This document shows, one piece after another, positions 1-7,521 of a stretch of 64,000 nucleotides of DNA. Within the stretch, counting starts at the first letter, position 1. Every line of letters starts with the position of its first letter. The stretch is from an uncultured Roseobacter sp. (GTDB lineage: Bacteria; Pseudomonadota; Alphaproteobacteria; Rhodobacterales; Rhodobacteraceae), in assembly GCF_947496515.1 (NCBI RefSeq), contig NZ_CANMDB010000005.1:1-64000 (forward strand). The letters run 5' to 3'. The position numbers and the translations under genes are program-made. The notes beneath the pieces are model-generated. The model ran no database searches. It saw only the letters and a list, made by a program, of their open reading frames with translations, and had not been told where the DNA came from.

Positions 1-1530
1 ACGGCAAGTTTATCCCACACTGCGAAGACACCCCCCTGCCACAATCTGTGTGCCTACAATGGCCGATGCTGATTGAACAACTCCGGCCTTGATCGAGGCC
101 CAACCGACTGATTCACTTGTCATATTGGCGAGGAGGATCGAGCGATGATGGGACGGCTGGAGACGCAGGAGAAACTGTTTTATCGGTTCCGGATCGAGGA
201 TCATGTTCCCCAAGGTCATCTGTTGCGCCGGATCGATTGGCTGTTGGACTTCGACGCGATCCGCCAGGAGCTGGCTGCGCTCTACAGCCATACAGGCCGC
301 CCGTCTGTCGATCCCGAGCTGATGCTGCGCATGCTGCTGATTGGCTATTTGTACGGCATCCGGTCCGAGCGACGGCTTGTCGAGGAGGTTCACCTCAATC
401 TGGCGTATCGGTGGTTCTGCAAGTTGGGCCTGGAAGGCCAGTTGCCGGATCGCTCAACCTTTTCCAAGAACCGCCATGGTCGCTTTGCCAATGGCGATGT
501 GCTGCGTCGCCTCTTCGAGAGCGTGGTCGAGAAGTGCATCGGCTTCGGCATTGTCGGCGGCACGGACGCGGCCATCGACGGCAGCACCATCGAGGCGGAT
601 GCCAACCGGGATCGTAAGGATGCGCCGGACGCGATTCAAAGAATCTGGTCGCGGCAGGAACAGGTGCAGCGCCCGGTGGCTGAATATCTGGAAAAGCTGG
701 CCGACGCCGAAGGCACGGTACAATCCGGCCCGAAGAAGAAGCCGCCCAAGTATATCTCAGAGATCGATCCAGAAGCGGCATGGTCGCTGAAGGACGGCCC
801 TGGCCGGTTCAGCTACGAGACCAACTACCTGGTCGACACCGATCATGGCATCATCGTCGATGTCGAGGCCACGCCCGCCCGGCTCAGCCAGGAAATCGTC
901 GCGGCGAAGGCCATGCTCGACCGCAGCCGTGACCGCCATGACTTCCGCCCGGATCGGGTGGCGGCAGATGGGTCATACGGCACCGGCCCGTTCCTGGCCT
1001 GGCTCCTGAAGCGTGAAGTCACGCCGCATGTGCCGGTGCTGGATCGTCAGCATCAGACCAAGGGCAAATACGACATCAGCCATTTCCAATATGACCCAGA
1101 GCGCGACAGCTACACCTGCCTTGAAGGCCATGAGATGCCGCTGCGGCGGATAAAGCAGGCCGACCGGATCAAGAGCTACTTTGCAGGGAAGGACACCTGC
1201 GGCGCATGCCCGATCAAAAAGGCCTGCACAGACGCGCCGTTCAGAACGGTCACGCGCCACATGGATGAAGAAGCGCGGCAGGCCGTTCGCGATCTGCGCG
1301 ACACGGCCGCCTATGACGAGAGCCGACGACGACGAAAGAAAGTCGAGATGTTGTTCGCCCACCTGAAACGGCATCTCGGCTTCAAACGCCTCCGGCTCCG
1401 AGGCCTCAAAGGAGCCAACGAAGAATTCCTCCTCGCCGCCACCGCCCAGAACCTAAAACGTCTTGCCAAAATGGTCCCGTGCTGAGGTTCGCTAAACCAG
1501 TAATCGGCAACTGCCAAAAACACTGCCTTT
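1..1530. mobile_element. Insertion sequence (IS1182-like), approximate limits
   Basis: This is the single-gene insertion sequence around the transposase at 145-1485. The limits are approximate. Imperfect facing ends can be drawn at about 48-75 and 1495-1523, but matching is weak and no clear target-site duplication was found. The left flank is cut by the window edge within 50 bases, so the true left end may be outside. Confidence 0.45.
145..1485 (+). CDS. IS1182-type DDE transposase
   Basis: Catalyses insertion-sequence transposition. The 446-residue protein is full length. The N-terminal ~110 residues match the DUF772-type domain of IS5/IS1182 transposases. Candidate acidic triad residues are D145 (in AAIDGS), D275 (in VAADGSYG) and E401 (in KKVEMLFAHLKR). 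A small Cys cluster lies at 352-361. A strong Shine-Dalgarno GAGGAGG lies 8 nt before the ATG. IS ends are not certain: an imperfect inverted repeat is visible around 48-75 (GTGT...GCCGAT) and 1495-1523 (ATCGGC...ACAC), which would give an element of about 1.5 kb. No frameshift is seen, so the element may still be active. Confidence 0.93.
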   Translation: MMGRLETQEKLFYRFRIEDHVPQGHLLRRIDWLLDFDAIRQELAALYSHTGRPSVDPELMLRMLLIGYLYGIRSERRLVEEVHLNLAYRWFCKLGLEGQLPDRSTFSKNRHGRFANGDVLRRLFESVVEKCIGFGIVGGTDAAIDGSTIEADANRDRKDAPDAIQRIWSRQEQVQRPVAEYLEKLADAEGTVQSGPKKKPPKYISEIDPEAAWSLKDGPGRFSYETNYLVDTDHGIIVDVEATPARLSQEIVAAKAMLDRSRDRHDFRPDRVAADGSYGTGPFLAWLLKREVTPHVPVLDRQHQTKGKYDISHFQYDPERDSYTCLEGHEMPLRRIKQADRIKSYFAGKDTCGACPIKKACTDAPFRTVTRHMDEEARQAVRDLRDTAAYDESRRRRKKVEMLFAHLKRHLGFKRLRLRGLKGANEEFLLAATAQNLKRLAKMVPC

Positions 1531-1790
1531 GACCGCGATTACAGCGAGTTGAGAGACCGCGCGTCGGTCAAACACAACATCTAGTAGGTCGAGTTTTTCA
1601 CCTAAATCGACCGTATTCGGCCTGGCTGAATCGCAGCGATTCACACAAAGCCCCGCACCTTGCCCGCTCCATCGTCCATTTCCAATGTCCGCTACGGGCT
1701 GAAGACGACAAAAAGGTGCGATTTATGCCTTCGCGACAGCTACCGCACTATTGCTTTGAGTAGAGCAAATAACTGGATACCTCAGAAACC
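1486..1790. other. Non-coding spacer downstream of the transposase
   Basis: About 300 bases without a credible gene. It probably contains the right end of the insertion sequence and the terminator side of the leftward H-NS-like gene. A near-palindrome (GAATCGC / GCGATTC type) lies near 1628-1642. Nothing else is recognisable. Confidence 0.4.
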
Positions 1791-2138
1791 TCACCCCTTC
1801 TTTATGGCTAGCTCTTCCGGTTTCTTGCCCGCTGCAACCGCTTCCTTAAACCAGGCAGGCTGGCGACCTCTGCCAGACCAGGTGAGTGCCGGATTTTCCG
1901 GGTGGGCATACTTTGGCTTTGCCGGTGCCTTAGGCTTGGATCTTTGAGCTGAACGCTTAACCGGCTTTGCTGTTTGCACGATCTCTGTAAGATCAAAGCC
2001 GTGCTGCTTGGCTGCTTTGACAGCTGCTGCAAGAGCCTGTTTCTTCTCCTGCGCTTCCAACTTCTTCAACTGCTTCTCAGCATCCGCAATGATTTTGGTG
2101 AGATCTTTGCGGGATTTATTCTTCAGATTAAGTGCCAT
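1791..2138 (-). CDS. H-NS family nucleoid-associated protein
   Basis: This 115-residue DNA-binding protein has an N-terminal charged helical part (residues ~1-45, Lys/Glu/Ala-rich, the oligomerisation region of H-NS proteins). A basic linker leads to the C-terminal H-NS DNA-binding motif at ~77-98, HPENPALTWSGRGRQPAW. Proteins of this family bind AT-rich, often foreign DNA and silence it. Here it sits inside the less GC-rich accessory block next to ardA and parB, as is common for plasmid-borne H-NS homologues that keep newly acquired DNA quiet. The function as silencer is inferred. Confidence 0.88.
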   Translation of the reverse strand: MALNLKNKSRKDLTKIIADAEKQLKKLEAQEKKQALAAAVKAAKQHGFDLTEIVQTAKPVKRSAQRSKPKAPAKPKYAHPENPALTWSGRGRQPAWFKEAVAAGKKPEELAIKKG

Positions 2139-2254
2139 TTCTGCATACTTTCTCGGGTTACTTATTCAGTGCTTTAGCCAGGTCTCTTTTGGAGTTCAAG
2201 GCGAATAACTTAGGGCCATTAGTAATGGCAGTTGCTCGTATGAATGAGACTGGA

Positions 2255-2271
2255 CAGCGGCTTGGCCGCTG
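2255..2271. repeat. Short perfect hairpin
   Basis: Seven-base stem CAGCGGC / GCCGCTG with a TTG loop. A run of six T begins a few bases downstream (2277), so it could be a weak terminator on the plus strand, though no plus-strand gene precedes it closely. Confidence 0.5.
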
Positions 2272-2283
2272 ACACCTTTTTTC

Positions 2284-2301
2284 GCGTGGGTGTACCCACG
2301 C
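2284..2301. repeat. 8-bp inverted repeat, operator-like
   Basis: GCGTGGGT and ACCCACGC separated by two bases. The compact, nearly perfect symmetry is typical of a dimeric repressor operator. No partner regulator is identified. Confidence 0.5.
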
Positions 2302-2354
2302 TTGGAACCTGTCTTTCAGCTTACATCAAATCCGGCGACGCCTCCGGCTGCGGC

Positions 2355-2438
2355 GCAACAGGTTTTACCCGTAAGGCGTTTTCGCCGAAACGTGGCCGTT
2401 TCGGAAACGCCTAAACGGTCCCCCACAAAACCTGTTGC
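2355..2438. promoter_or_regulatory. Nested inverted repeat before ardA (candidate ssDNA promoter-like structure)
   Basis: The outer arms are a perfect 12-bp inverted repeat, GCAACAGGTTTT at 2355-2366 and AAAACCTGTTGC at 2427-2438. Inside them CCGT (2369-2372) faces ACGG (2415-2418). Inside that GGCGTTT...CCGAAACG (2375-2392) faces CGTTTCGGAAACGCC (2397-2411). A single strand could fold into a long, nearly continuous hairpin. Plasmid leading regions are known to use such folds as single-strand promoters for early antirestriction genes. The match of position (upstream of ardA) is suggestive; the function is inferred. Confidence 0.5.
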
Positions 2439-2476
2439 CCCGTCCCCGGCCTTTGATCGAGACGTCCTGATATTGG

Positions 2477-2493
2477 CGCGCTCTTCGAGCGCG
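2477..2493. repeat. Perfect 7-bp hairpin before ardA
   Basis: CGCGCTC / GAGCGCG with a TTC loop, followed by GTTTTCC. It lies about 105 bases before the ardA start. It may be an attenuator or part of the folded leader. Confidence 0.5.
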
Positions 2494-2598
2494 GTTTTCC
2501 TTGTTTGTTTTAGCAGGACGCTCGCCGCTGGGCAGAGGTTCAAGCGCGGCCTTTTGGAAGGGCTGCGAAAGAAACCTCAAAAAGAAAGCGAGATAATC

Positions 2599-3102
2599 AT
2601 GCCTCAACTTCATGCCCAACCCTATGACATCACAGCCAGCGGATTTTACTTCGAAGATGCGGAGGAGTTCCGCGTTAGAGTTGCTGCCCTGCGCAACGAT
2701 CATGGAGACCCCATCGAAGAGTTTGAAATCCAGTTCATCGACGGTGACGACATCGACTGTGCTCTTGCCAGTGCCATCGGTCTCAGCCAAGCGAACTATG
2801 CGGCGTATCTGGAATGCTGTACGGCGTGGGAAGACTGGCAAAAAACCCTTGTCATTATCGCAGTAGCGGAAAGCGGCTACAGCTTCGAGCCTGACAAAGA
2901 CCCCGCTGACTACGATATCGACATCTATCCTGCGGACGGCCTGAGAGAGCTTGCCCATCAATTCGTTGATGACGGCCTCCTCGGCGATATCCCCGACAAT
3001 CTCCTGCCGTACTTCGATTATGACGCCTTCGCCCGTGATCTGAGCGTCGAGTACACGGAAGCCATGATTGCGGGGCAGCGGCTCGTCTGGCGAGCGGGGT
3101 GA
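2599..3102 (+). CDS. ardA: Antirestriction protein ArdA
   Basis: This 167-residue, strongly acidic protein has the ArdA family layout. ArdA proteins mimic bent B-form DNA and block type I restriction enzymes, protecting plasmids on entry to a new host. The ATG at 2599 was chosen because the family begins at this point (MPQLHAQPYDITASG) and a purine-rich GAAAGCGAG precedes it. The frame is open further upstream, but that part runs through the repeats of the leader. Asp/Glu clusters occur throughout, for example near residues 50-55 and in the second half. It is followed after 93 bases by the ParB-like gene on the same strand. Confidence 0.9.
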   Translation: MPQLHAQPYDITASGFYFEDAEEFRVRVAALRNDHGDPIEEFEIQFIDGDDIDCALASAIGLSQANYAAYLECCTAWEDWQKTLVIIAVAESGYSFEPDKDPADYDIDIYPADGLRELAHQFVDDGLLGDIPDNLLPYFDYDAFARDLSVEYTEAMIAGQRLVWRAG

Positions 3103-3195
3103 GCGCGGCGGCGCAGCCCCAAGTCGCACGGCAAATGCGGCTTCGGCGTGCGCCTGTCGCACGAACTCACCCCAAGCAATGAAAGGAAACACATC

Positions 3196-4902
3196 ATGCA
3201 ACTCAACCATATTCCCCTCGATGACCTCACCCCCGCCAAACTGAACGTGCGCAAACGCGGCGGTAAGCAGGCAGGCGATCTTCTGCCCAGCATCCGTGCC
3301 CACGGCCTCTTGCAGCCATTATTGGTGCGCGCCACAGAGAATGGCTTTGAAATCGTCGCAGGTCAGCGCCGCTATTATGCGCTCAAGACCCTCGCATCAG
3401 AGCAGGACGACACGCCGCCCGTGCCCTGCATGATCATGGAGGAAGGCGAAGATGCGCAGGCTATCGAGGCTTCCCTCGCCGAGAACCTCGCCCGTCTCCC
3501 CATGGATGAAATCGACCAGTACAAGGCCTTTGCCGCCCTCTCGAAACAGGGCATGAGCACCGAGGACATTGCCGCACGGTTTGGCATCACCACGCGGCTG
3601 GTCACTCAACGTCTGGCGATTGCGGGGATCATTCCGCAAATCCTGAGCGCCTATCAGAAAGGCGACATCGCGCCCGAGACCCTGCGCTTGCTCACTATGG
3701 CGACCAAGACTCAGCAAAGAGACTGGCTGCGTCTGTTCAAGAGCGACGATAACCACGCCCCCGAGGGCTACCGCCTCAAGTGCTGGCTCTTTGGTGGTGC
3801 GGAGATCAAGACCGATGCCGCGCTCTTTGATCTGGACGACTATAAGGCCAGCATACTCTCCGATCTGTTTGGCGAAGATAGCTACTTCGGTGATAGCGAG
3901 GCCTTTTGGATGTTGCAGAATACCGCCATCGCCAAAGCCAAGGACGCCTATCTCGCCGAAGGCTGGACAGAAGTGGTTGTTCTCGACGTCGGCGAATACT
4001 TCCCGTCATGGGACTATGTGACCACGGCAAAGGAAGACGGCGGCAAGGTCTATGTGCATGTCGCGCATTCGGGCGAGGTCACCTTCTATGAAGGCCAGCT
4101 CTCCCGCAAAGAAATCACTGCGCGGTCAAACAAGAGCGCTGACAAACCTGCAAAGCCCGAACTGACCGCCGCCATGCAGAACTACCTCGCATTGCACCGT
4201 CATGCCGCCGTGCGGGAAAACCTTCTCGCCCATCAAGGCATCGCGCTTCGTCTGGCAGTTGCGCAGATGATTGCAGGCTCCGCCCTCTGGTCTGTTCAGG
4301 CCGAGCCGCAGAAAGCGGGTAAGGAGGCCGTTCGGGACAGCCTTGCGACCAACAAGGCGCAGCAGCGCTTTACCGAGGCACGCTCAGATATTGCCAAGCT
4401 TCTGGACTTGCCACTGGAAGCTGGCCAGACCGTGGTGCCGCGCCGTGAGGATTATGGCGCAGGGCGCGATCTGCACCGCATTTTTCGCAAGCTCTGCGAT
4501 CTTGGTGACGACGAGGTCATGACCATCCTGACCTTCGTCAGCGCAGAGTGCCTCTCAGCGGACAGCGCCATGGTGGAGGTCTTGGGCAAAGCGCTTGGTG
4601 TCTCTTTGGCCAACGACTGGTCACCTGACGAGGCGTTCTTTGACCTCTTGCGCGACAAGCAGGCCATCAACGCCATAGTCGGCGAGGTCGCAGGTAAGGA
4701 CATCGCTGCCCAGCACATCACCTCAACCGCCAACGTTCAGAAATCCGTGATCAAGGCCTGCCTCGAAGGTTCGCGTCCTGCGAAGGTAAAGAACTGGCAG
4801 CCAGGCTATATAGGCTTCCCCATGAAAGGCTACACCGACAAGGGCGGTCTACGGGCGGAGCAGCTTTGGAACACCGTCAGCAAGATCTACAAGAAGACAT
4901 AG
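3196..4902 (+). CDS. parB: ParB/RepB/Spo0J family partition-type protein
   Basis: This 568-residue protein has an N-terminal ParB nuclease/CTPase domain (residues ~5-100) with GQRRYYAL at 56-63 and ENLAR at 96-100. A helix-turn-helix follows at ~118-145. It is longer than chromosomal ParB (~300 aa); the C-terminal ~400 residues belong to the long form found on plasmids and integrative elements of proteobacteria. The ATG at 3196 is preferred over an in-frame start 48 bases upstream because GAAAGGA lies just before it. No ParA partner is visible nearby, so a role in DNA segregation is not proven; a regulatory or nuclease role is possible. Confidence 0.9.
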   Translation: MQLNHIPLDDLTPAKLNVRKRGGKQAGDLLPSIRAHGLLQPLLVRATENGFEIVAGQRRYYALKTLASEQDDTPPVPCMIMEEGEDAQAIEASLAENLARLPMDEIDQYKAFAALSKQGMSTEDIAARFGITTRLVTQRLAIAGIIPQILSAYQKGDIAPETLRLLTMATKTQQRDWLRLFKSDDNHAPEGYRLKCWLFGGAEIKTDAALFDLDDYKASILSDLFGEDSYFGDSEAFWMLQNTAIAKAKDAYLAEGWTEVVVLDVGEYFPSWDYVTTAKEDGGKVYVHVAHSGEVTFYEGQLSRKEITARSNKSADKPAKPELTAAMQNYLALHRHAAVRENLLAHQGIALRLAVAQMIAGSALWSVQAEPQKAGKEAVRDSLATNKAQQRFTEARSDIAKLLDLPLEAGQTVVPRREDYGAGRDLHRIFRKLCDLGDDEVMTILTFVSAECLSADSAMVEVLGKALGVSLANDWSPDEAFFDLLRDKQAINAIVGEVAGKDIAAQHITSTANVQKSVIKACLEGSRPAKVKNWQPGYIGFPMKGYTDKGGLRAEQLWNTVSKIYKKT

Positions 4903-4908
4903 GAGTGT

Positions 4909-4940
4909 CGCTGCGCCCGCCAGACTGGTAGGGCGCAGCG
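4909..4940. repeat. 10-bp inverted repeat after parB
   Basis: Perfect arms CGCTGCGCCC (4909-4918) and GGGCGCAGCG (4931-4940) with a 12-base loop begin seven bases after the parB stop. There is no U-run on the plus strand, so it may be an mRNA 3'-end stabiliser or a binding site rather than a simple terminator. Confidence 0.55.
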
Positions 4941-4952
4941 TTCCCAGATCTG

Positions 4953-4989
4953 AAAAAATCGCGCGAAGGACCCGAGCGGGCCTTCGCGC
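4953..4989 (-). terminator. Strong hairpin with T-run on the minus strand
   Basis: GCGCGAAGGaCCCG (4961-4974) pairs with CGGGCCTTCGCGC (4977-4989), a 13-bp stem with one bulged A and a two-base loop. On the minus strand it is followed by GATTTTTTC, a good intrinsic terminator. No minus-strand gene ends here, so it may block antisense transcription from the radC side. Confidence 0.55.
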
Positions 4990-5128
4990 TTAGCTGTGCA
5001 GGAAATGAAACAGGACAGGCATCGGCATGTAAGATGTCCAGGCATTCGCGCATTAACTGAAATTTAACCATGACTGCGCGACGTTGCGCGCTGGAGCACG
5101 CACCGCGCATCAGTTCAAGAGTTTCATC

Positions 5129-6067
5129 ATGTCTGAACTTTTTACCTCCGGCCCGGCAAGAGTGATCAAGTCTCTAGTCTCACACCCTCTGCCGCGTAAG
5201 AAGCGCGCGCCGTCCCAAGAGGCGGGATTTTCGGAGGATGCTTTGCGTGGTCTCAAAGATCTGGATGCCCGCTCACCGCCCCCTGGTGTGGAAACCAAAC
5301 CGGCCTTCACACCGGGCTACAGACGTACCGAGCGCTTGTCAGAAGAGGCTTCTGCAGGTGGTGGTCTGGTGACAGATCACAACGGCGACGAGGTTCCGCA
5401 CTATTGGGGTCATCGAGATCGGTTGCGCAAACGCTTCCTTTCGGGTGGGCATGAACCGATGCCGGAGTATGAGCTGCTCGAACTGCTGCTTTTCAACGCG
5501 ATCCCGCGCATTGATGTGAAACCGCTGGCCAAGCGGTTATTGTCGACGTTCGGTGACCTTAACGGCGTCATCGCCGCCTCAGAGCACCGTATCCTGCAAG
5601 TCGCAGGTGCAAACCGCTGGGTCTACTACCACCTGCGGGTGGCCGAGGCCTTTGCGCAACGCATGGGACAGGCAAAGGTCTTGCAACGTGACATTGTCTC
5701 CAATTGGGACGATCTCATCACCTATTGCCGAACCTCAATGGCACACCGCGAGACCGAGCAGTTCCGCATTCTGTTCTTAGACCGCAAAAACGTGCTGATT
5801 GCAGATGAAGAACAGGCCAAGGGCACGGTCGATCATGTTCCCGTCTATCCACGCGAGGTCGCAAAGCGCGCACTGGAACTCAATGCCAGTGCCATCATCT
5901 TGGTGCACAACCATCCTTCAGGTGATCCGTCACCGAGCCCCTCTGATGTATTAATGACGGAAGATGTCGGTGCCGCCTGCAACACCATCGGTGTAAAGGT
6001 CCATGACCATGTCGTGATCGGCAAAGAGGAGGAGTACTCCTTCAAAGCTGCAGGACTGATTGAGTAG
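5129..6067 (+). CDS. radC: RadC family JAB-domain protein
   Basis: This 312-residue protein has the RadC layout: an N-terminal helical (HhH-like) part at ~90-170 and a C-terminal JAB1/MPN metalloprotease-like domain. The JAMM metal signature is complete: H260 and H262 in HNHPSGDPSPSPSD and D273. The start at 5129 (AAGAG upstream) is preferred to an in-frame TTG at 5084. The first ~90 residues (Pro/Arg-rich) are an extension not usual for chromosomal RadC. RadC homologues are frequent passengers of plasmids and integrative elements; a DNA-repair role was never firmly shown. It lies directly before the nuclease gene, with only a couple of bases between them. Confidence 0.92.
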   Translation: MSELFTSGPARVIKSLVSHPLPRKKRAPSQEAGFSEDALRGLKDLDARSPPPGVETKPAFTPGYRRTERLSEEASAGGGLVTDHNGDEVPHYWGHRDRLRKRFLSGGHEPMPEYELLELLLFNAIPRIDVKPLAKRLLSTFGDLNGVIAASEHRILQVAGANRWVYYHLRVAEAFAQRMGQAKVLQRDIVSNWDDLITYCRTSMAHRETEQFRILFLDRKNVLIADEEQAKGTVDHVPVYPREVAKRALELNASAIILVHNHPSGDPSPSPSDVLMTEDVGAACNTIGVKVHDHVVIGKEEEYSFKAAGLIE

Positions 6068-6069
6068 CG

Positions 6070-6801
6070 GTGCTGGTCCCGCGCGCATTGAGGGTCATGA
6101 CATCGCTGTTCTGTAGGTTCGCCATGGCAATGGTCATGGCGCACACGCCCGCTCATGCAGAGCCAACCCCTGAAGGCGCGCAATCCATCACGGTTCGTGG
6201 GGCTCTAAGCATCTTCGATGGTGATACCCTTGAGATCGGACCACTCCTCATCCGACTGCACGGTATTGACGCGCCCGAAAAGGGACAGCGTTGTAACGCC
6301 AAAGACGGCGAGACGTGGCGTTGTGGCACCGCTGCGATCAATCGGCTCACAGATCTCGTCGCAGATCAGGACATCGCCTGCGCAGCGCTCAGCCGCGATC
6401 CCTATGGTCGGATCATCTCCCGCTGCGAAGTCGGCGGTGAGGACATCGCGCGAACCCTGATCGAAGAGGGTCTCGCTTGGGCCTTCACAGAATACAGTGA
6501 TGACTATGTGTCGCTAGAAAGTACGGCGCGGGCTAGAGGCATTGGTATCTGGCAGGCTGAGACGCAAACACCGTGGGACTTCCGCGACGACAAATGGAAC
6601 AGAGCACTAGCCGAGGCCCCAGATGGTCGTTGTCCAATCAAGGGCAATATCAGCTCCAGCAAAGACAAGCAGAAGATATACCACACACCCTGGTCACCGA
6701 ACTACACCAACACCAAGATCGATACCGACGCCGGAGAGCGCTGGTTCTGCGATGAGGCCCAGGCGCTCGCCGCGGGATGGCGGCCTGTGGCAGGAAGGTA
6801 A
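6070..6801 (+). CDS. Exported thermonuclease (SNase-like) protein
   Basis: This 243-residue protein from the GTG carries an N-terminal signal peptide (hydrophobic MTSLFCRFAMAMVMAHTPAHA if started at the ATG at 6097; the GTG at 6070 adds nine residues). The staphylococcal-nuclease fold follows (~40-150), with DGDTLEIG, IRLHGIDAPEKGQ and DPYGRIISRC motifs. The C-terminal ~60 residues (CPIKGNIS, KIYHTPWSP, GERWFCDEAQA) form the Cys-containing tail often attached to exported SNases. The substrate is probably DNA or RNA outside the cytoplasm. It directly follows radC, so the two are probably co-transcribed. Confidence 0.85.
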   Translation: MLVPRALRVMTSLFCRFAMAMVMAHTPAHAEPTPEGAQSITVRGALSIFDGDTLEIGPLLIRLHGIDAPEKGQRCNAKDGETWRCGTAAINRLTDLVADQDIACAALSRDPYGRIISRCEVGGEDIARTLIEEGLAWAFTEYSDDYVSLESTARARGIGIWQAETQTPWDFRDDKWNRALAEAPDGRCPIKGNISSSKDKQKIYHTPWSPNYTNTKIDTDAGERWFCDEAQALAAGWRPVAGR

Positions 6802-6816
6802 GGTTAGTCGGCCGCA

Positions 6817-7011
6817 TCAGTCACACAAACCCGCGAAAATCGGATGAAACTGGTGGTCGAAAGCATCATAGTACGAGCTGACAACATGATACTCGTACTC
6901 CCATCGCTCATATTCCTGCTGGTCTGGCATCAGGGCATCCCATTCCGCTTTCAAACTAGCAAGTTCGCGATCACATTCTTCATATAATTTTTCCATCCAG
7001 GAATTTACCAC
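6817..7011 (-). CDS. Small acidic hypothetical protein
   Basis: A 64-residue frame (start GTG at 7011; an internal ATG at 6996 is equally possible) encodes a Glu/Trp/Tyr-rich helical protein. It is not recognised and no good ribosome-binding site is visible. It is convergent with the nuclease gene. Composition is protein-like rather than a shadow of another frame, but the evidence is thin. Confidence 0.4.
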   Translation of the reverse strand: MVNSWMEKLYEECDRELASLKAEWDALMPDQQEYERWEYEYHVVSSYYDAFDHQFHPIFAGLCD

Positions 7012-7086
7012 AAGATATTGTGAATCAACAATATTTTTACGCCCGGCTTCACCGGCAGAAAGGGCAAACTTGCCTAGACCATCGGA

Positions 7087-7140
7087 CAGATATCGCTAAA
7101 TCGATATCTGAAATGCCCGAAGGGCTGTCGGAGCCCTTCG
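7087..7140. repeat. Two tandem perfect 9-bp hairpins
   Basis: The first has CAGATATCG (7087-7095) facing CGATATCTG (7102-7110), loop CTAAAT. The second has CGAAGGGCT (7118-7126) facing AGCCCTTCG (7132-7140), loop GTCGG. They lie in a ~295-base gap between two small genes. Neither is followed by a T-run, so they are not ordinary terminators; a structured RNA or protein-binding site is possible. Nothing else is recognisable in 7012-7305. Confidence 0.5.
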
Positions 7141-7305
7141 CGACCGCCGTGGCCCCAAGTACAATGTCTGAAGTCATGGCGGTCGATGTGAGAAGCACAC
7201 ACACAAGACCTTCTAAGACTAGACGTTAGCAGACTATCCACCTTAGAGTGCACCAAACATAGTACTTTTACTTCCTACCAACAGCTTACATACACGCAGT
7301 CAAGT

Positions 7306-7521
7306 TTGATCAAAATGTCGCCCAGCCGATCAAAACCACACTTAGAAAAATGGCAGTATGTGATCGCGTGCTTCGCCGTTTTGGCAACTCTAGCTATAGC
7401 TTCAGCTTTCTGGCACGAAAACCTATCCAAAAACCCAAACAGAGAGCCTACCCAAACCACGAAGGGGGATTGTAGCCCCAATATTTCGGAGAACCATGGT
7501 GATGTTGAAGTATCTTGCTAG
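7306..7521 (+). CDS. Small membrane-anchored hypothetical protein with GDCSPNI motif
   Basis: A 71-residue protein with one transmembrane helix at ~18-36 (YVIACFAVLATLAIASAFW), then a polar tail that ends in GDCSPNISENHGDVEVSC. The tail carries the pattern G-x-CSP-x-I...G-x-V-x-x-x-C, also present near the N-terminus of the next gene. The last 26 bases overlap that gene in another frame, suggesting translational coupling. Function unknown; the start codon is uncertain because an ATG ten bases later (7315) is out of frame. Confidence 0.5.
   Translation: MIKMSPSRSKPHLEKWQYVIACFAVLATLAIASAFWHENLSKNPNREPTQTTKGDCSPNISENHGDVEVSC

Larger units (their letters stand above)
2139..2598. other. Hairpin-rich leader upstream of ardA
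   Basis: This 460-base non-coding stretch lies between the divergent H-NS-like gene and ardA. It contains at least four inverted repeats, listed separately at 2255-2271, 2284-2301, 2355-2438 and 2477-2493. A reading frame continues upstream from ardA through this region, but it runs across the repeats and I do not believe it is translated. Promoters for both flanking genes should lie here. Confidence 0.6.

Noticed and set aside
2290-2598. Upstream extension of the ardA frame
   Set aside because: It runs through the nested inverted repeats and ArdA proteins begin at the residue encoded at 2599.
7315-7500. Alternative frames in the small secreted gene cluster
   Set aside because: Only the frame at 7306-7521 shows a membrane helix and the shared Cys motif.
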